Assembly: GCA_028717765.1 (NCBI GenBank)
Contig: JAQUNE010000072.1
Coordinates: forward strand, 1-7,135
DNA: 7,135 bases
DNA from: Candidatus Omnitrophota bacterium
GTDB lineage: Bacteria > Omnitrophota > Koll11 > Gygaellales > Profunditerraquicolaceae
Direction of reading: 5' to 3'
The translations under genes were made by a program, and so were the position numbers. The notes beneath the pieces were generated by a model. That model made no database searches. It was not told the origin of the DNA and worked only from the letters and a program-made list of their open reading frames with translations. Positions 5,545-7,135 of the stretch are shown one piece after another (position 1 is the stretch's first letter; each line of letters starts with the position of its first letter).

Positions 5545-5820
5545 TTACTTCTCCTTTTTCAGTTCTTCTTCTAAGAACTCCTTTAACATTGCTTTCGGTA
5601 CTACCCTTCCCGAGATACTAATCTTACCATTAATGATCAATAGTGGTGTAGCAACCACACCGTAAGAACGATATTCCTCTTCTGAAGAACACTCTTCAAT
5701 CTCAATATCCTTTAATCCTAGCTCATTAAGGCTAAGACGCAAGGATTTTTTTAATTCTTCGCATCCCTCACAAGTCATTGGTTGCCCATTTTTCCATCTA
5801 CTGACTAATTTCACTCTCAT
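5545..5820 (-). CDS. Small thioredoxin-like redox or metal-binding protein (CxxC)
   Basis: A protein of 91 residues with no signal peptide, so probably cytoplasmic. It follows the pattern of the compact Thioredoxin_3 / redox-active disulfide protein family, which is often found beside YraQ-type permeases. It has a first strand VKLVSRW, CEGC (Cys17 and Cys20) at the start of the first helix, a VVATPLLIINGK hairpin with the cis-proline at 59, and a final charged helix. Cys44 is a third cysteine. I start it at the ATG at 5820, one base after the permease stop (TAATATG). This gives the family's usual length and a coupled start. An in-frame ATG at 5853 would add 11 residues that overlap the permease gene and has no better ribosome binding site. 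Likely roles are reducing the substrate or a permease cysteine, or carrying the metal on the inner side; the context does not decide between them. Confidence 0.85.
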   Translation of the reverse strand: MRVKLVSRWKNGQPMTCEGCEELKKSLRLSLNELGLKDIEIEECSSEEEYRSYGVVATPLLIINGKISISGRVVPKAMLKEFLEEELKKEK

Positions 5821-5821
5821 A

Positions 5822-7072
5822 TTATAAGCTACGAATGCCTTTTGCGCATTCAATTTTTCTTAAACCCCAGGTAACAAAAATACTGGAAAATGCCGTAAAG
5901 AAAGTCAAGCTCGCAATCACGATAATCAGTACAAAGATATCGAATTGCGTACCGCTTAAAGCTACTTCTAATTTTACCGGCGTAGTAGCACAAGGAGGAT
6001 AAGCTGCTAAAACATCGGAGATGCGTAATTTGATTGAATTTAAATAAAATCTGGAAAATAAAAATCCTAGGCTTGTTCCTATTATCGCCCCGAAGAAACC
6101 AATAATCAGCGATTCAATAAAAATTAAATTTTGAAGATTTTTACTGGTCCAGCCAATTGCCTTCATTACACAGAGCTCTTTTATCCGCTCACTTACTGAA
6201 GCAGAGATGGATCTCATTGAAAATCCGATAGATACAATAAAAATAAAAATCAACATTCCCAGGGTAAAAAGATTGGTAAATGCCGATAAACCAACCACCA
6301 TTGCTGGAAAATCCAGGCTAGTAGTAATGCTGGAATTTTCACCAAAGAGTTTTTTTAGGTCCGCGACTATTCTTTTCGGATTAGCACTACTTTCCAGTTG
6401 AACGAAAATCGTATCAACTACTTCCCCTCTTTTAAGCATCTGTTGCGCTGTGCGTAAAGGGATAAAAGCTTGCGCTCCGGCAATCCGGGCATCGCGTCCG
6501 GCCTGCATAATCCCTACCACCTCAAATTGATCCTGCCCGAAATATATTCTTGAGCCAAGGTCAGCCTTTAAAAATTTGGCAAAATCGTAATCAAGCACTG
6601 TTGTGTAGACATCTAAGTCTTCCAAATATCTTCCCTTAACCATCCAATTGCCCGAGCCTTCACTCTGGCTCAACTTTGATGGCCCAAGCTCTCTTTCCTG
6701 AGGCTCTACTCCGGCAATTACCGAAGGATGCAAATTTCCGCTTTCTCCGTTAAAAGCCCAGCAAATTAAAATCCCGGAAGCTTTTTTTACTCCGCCAATT
6801 TTCTTCGCCTTCTCCAACATTTCAATTGCAATTGGATTAAGGTTTGTCGGTAATTTTACCGGAGCCCAAACACAGGGCTCTCCATGCGCCTGAACGATAA
6901 TATCCGCGCCCACTTCATTAAGTACACGGTTAAAACTATTGTTTAAAGATGAAGTTACCAAGTAAGAAAAAGATACTAAAAGAGCGGCAAGCGCTATACC
7001 GGAGAAAGTGTAAATCGAGCGCCTTCTACGGCGGAATATTTCTTTTAGAGATAAATTAAAATAAGTAAGCAT
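5822..7072 (-). CDS. FtsX/MacB-type ABC transporter permease
   Basis: A protein of 416 residues in the standard four-helix layout. It has an arginine-rich N-terminus (14-18), helix 1 (about 22-44), a periplasmic MacB_PCD-type domain (about 45-260), then helices at about 263-285, 313-345 and 378-400. The stretch ERIKELCVMKAIGW (295-308) is the coupling region that contacts the ATPase. The periplasmic domain has the stretch GADIIVQAHGEPCVWAP (55-71) with Cys67, plus Cys104, and the outer loop before the last helix carries YPPC (Cys361). Periplasmic cysteines fit the thiol-metal theme of the operon. Proteins of this fold usually do mechanical work on lipoproteins, peptides or small molecules rather than form a pore. 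AGGA (7081-7078) lies 5 nt upstream of the ATG. It is the first gene fully visible in the operon, while its presumed ATPase is the last. Confidence 0.92.
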   Translation of the reverse strand: MLTYFNLSLKEIFRRRRRSIYTFSGIALAALLVSFSYLVTSSLNNSFNRVLNEVGADIIVQAHGEPCVWAPVKLPTNLNPIAIEMLEKAKKIGGVKKASGILICWAFNGESGNLHPSVIAGVEPQERELGPSKLSQSEGSGNWMVKGRYLEDLDVYTTVLDYDFAKFLKADLGSRIYFGQDQFEVVGIMQAGRDARIAGAQAFIPLRTAQQMLKRGEVVDTIFVQLESSANPKRIVADLKKLFGENSSITTSLDFPAMVVGLSAFTNLFTLGMLIFIFIVSIGFSMRSISASVSERIKELCVMKAIGWTSKNLQNLIFIESLIIGFFGAIIGTSLGFLFSRFYLNSIKLRISDVLAAYPPCATTPVKLEVALSGTQFDIFVLIIVIASLTFFTAFSSIFVTWGLRKIECAKGIRSL

Positions 7073-7082
7073 AGTTATCCTG

Positions 7083-7135
7083 TTATACGATGCACCGGCA
7101 CTGGCCGGGATGGCCTAAAATATTGAGGATGCTCA
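7083..7135 (-). CDS. Possible 3' end of an upstream gene
   Basis: One minus-strand frame is open from the window edge to a TAA at 7085-7083, ending in residues ILGHPGQCRCIV. The stop is 10 nt before the permease start, spacing that suits this operon, and the CRC tail would fit its cysteine theme. A second frame is also open over the same stretch, and 53 bases are too few to judge. The stretch contains a perfect 5-bp hairpin (CCGGC at 7095-7099 with GCCGG at 7104-7108) without a T run. No promoter is visible, so the operon probably begins outside the window. Confidence 0.25.
   Translation of the reverse strand, partial: SILNILGHPGQCRCIV

Noticed and set aside
5821..5853. Longer start for the thioredoxin-like gene at 5853
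   Set aside because: It would add 11 residues translated from the 3' end of the permease gene. The ATG one base after the permease stop gives the normal family length.
7095..7108. GC-rich perfect hairpin upstream of the permease, as a terminator
   Set aside because: No T run follows on either strand and the stem is only 5 bp. It may simply be part of a coding end.
1..7135. CRISPR arrays, tRNA or rRNA genes
   Set aside because: No spaced repeat series, cloverleaf or rRNA-like stretch was seen on either strand.

Overview
The window is about 40% GC. Every gene I can support lies on the minus strand, so transcription runs from high to low coordinates. A lipoprotein signal, periplasmic-type binding proteins and a MacB/FtsX-type permease point to a bacterium with two membranes. 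The gene style (a RAYT transposase, a GEMM riboswitch, unusual fusions) would suit an uncultured lineage such as Omnitrophota or a deltaproteobacterial relative. No marker gene is present, so that placement is a guess.

Block A (7072 down to 1717) is a tightly packed six-gene operon. In order of transcription it holds an FtsX/MacB-type ABC permease, a small CxxC thioredoxin-like protein, a ModA-like lipoprotein, an ArsP/YraQ-type permease with a CSC motif, a second ModA-like protein fused to a thioredoxin-like domain, and a LolD/MacB-type ATPase. Gaps are 1 nt, 1 nt, a 4-nt ATGA overlap, 15 nt and 6 nt. Cysteines recur at the presumed ligand sites of both binding proteins, in the permease and in the thioredoxin. 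I infer envelope handling (export, capture or detoxification) of a thiol-binding metal or metalloid such as arsenic, copper or mercury. The substrate is not shown. The ATPase lacks the usual switch histidine.

Block B (1718 down to 1) begins after a pair of 10-bp repeats. First comes a 108-residue protein made of one membrane helix and a coiled coil. Its stop codon lies inside a promoter (extended -10, TTGAAA -35), followed by a sequence that folds as a GEMM-I (cyclic di-GMP class I) riboswitch and then by an intrinsic terminator. The gene behind that switch is a RAYT/Y1 transposase-like protein whose C-terminus carries a membrane helix and coiled coil homologous to the 108-residue protein. 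A further gene starts 11 nt after the RAYT stop and leaves the window.

The most novel unit is therefore a predicted second-messenger-controlled, membrane-anchored RAYT, with a free-standing copy of its anchor/coiled-coil module just upstream. Short direct repeats flank the promoter-riboswitch cassette. The second unusual unit is the cysteine-rich ModA/ArsP-like/MacB-like operon.
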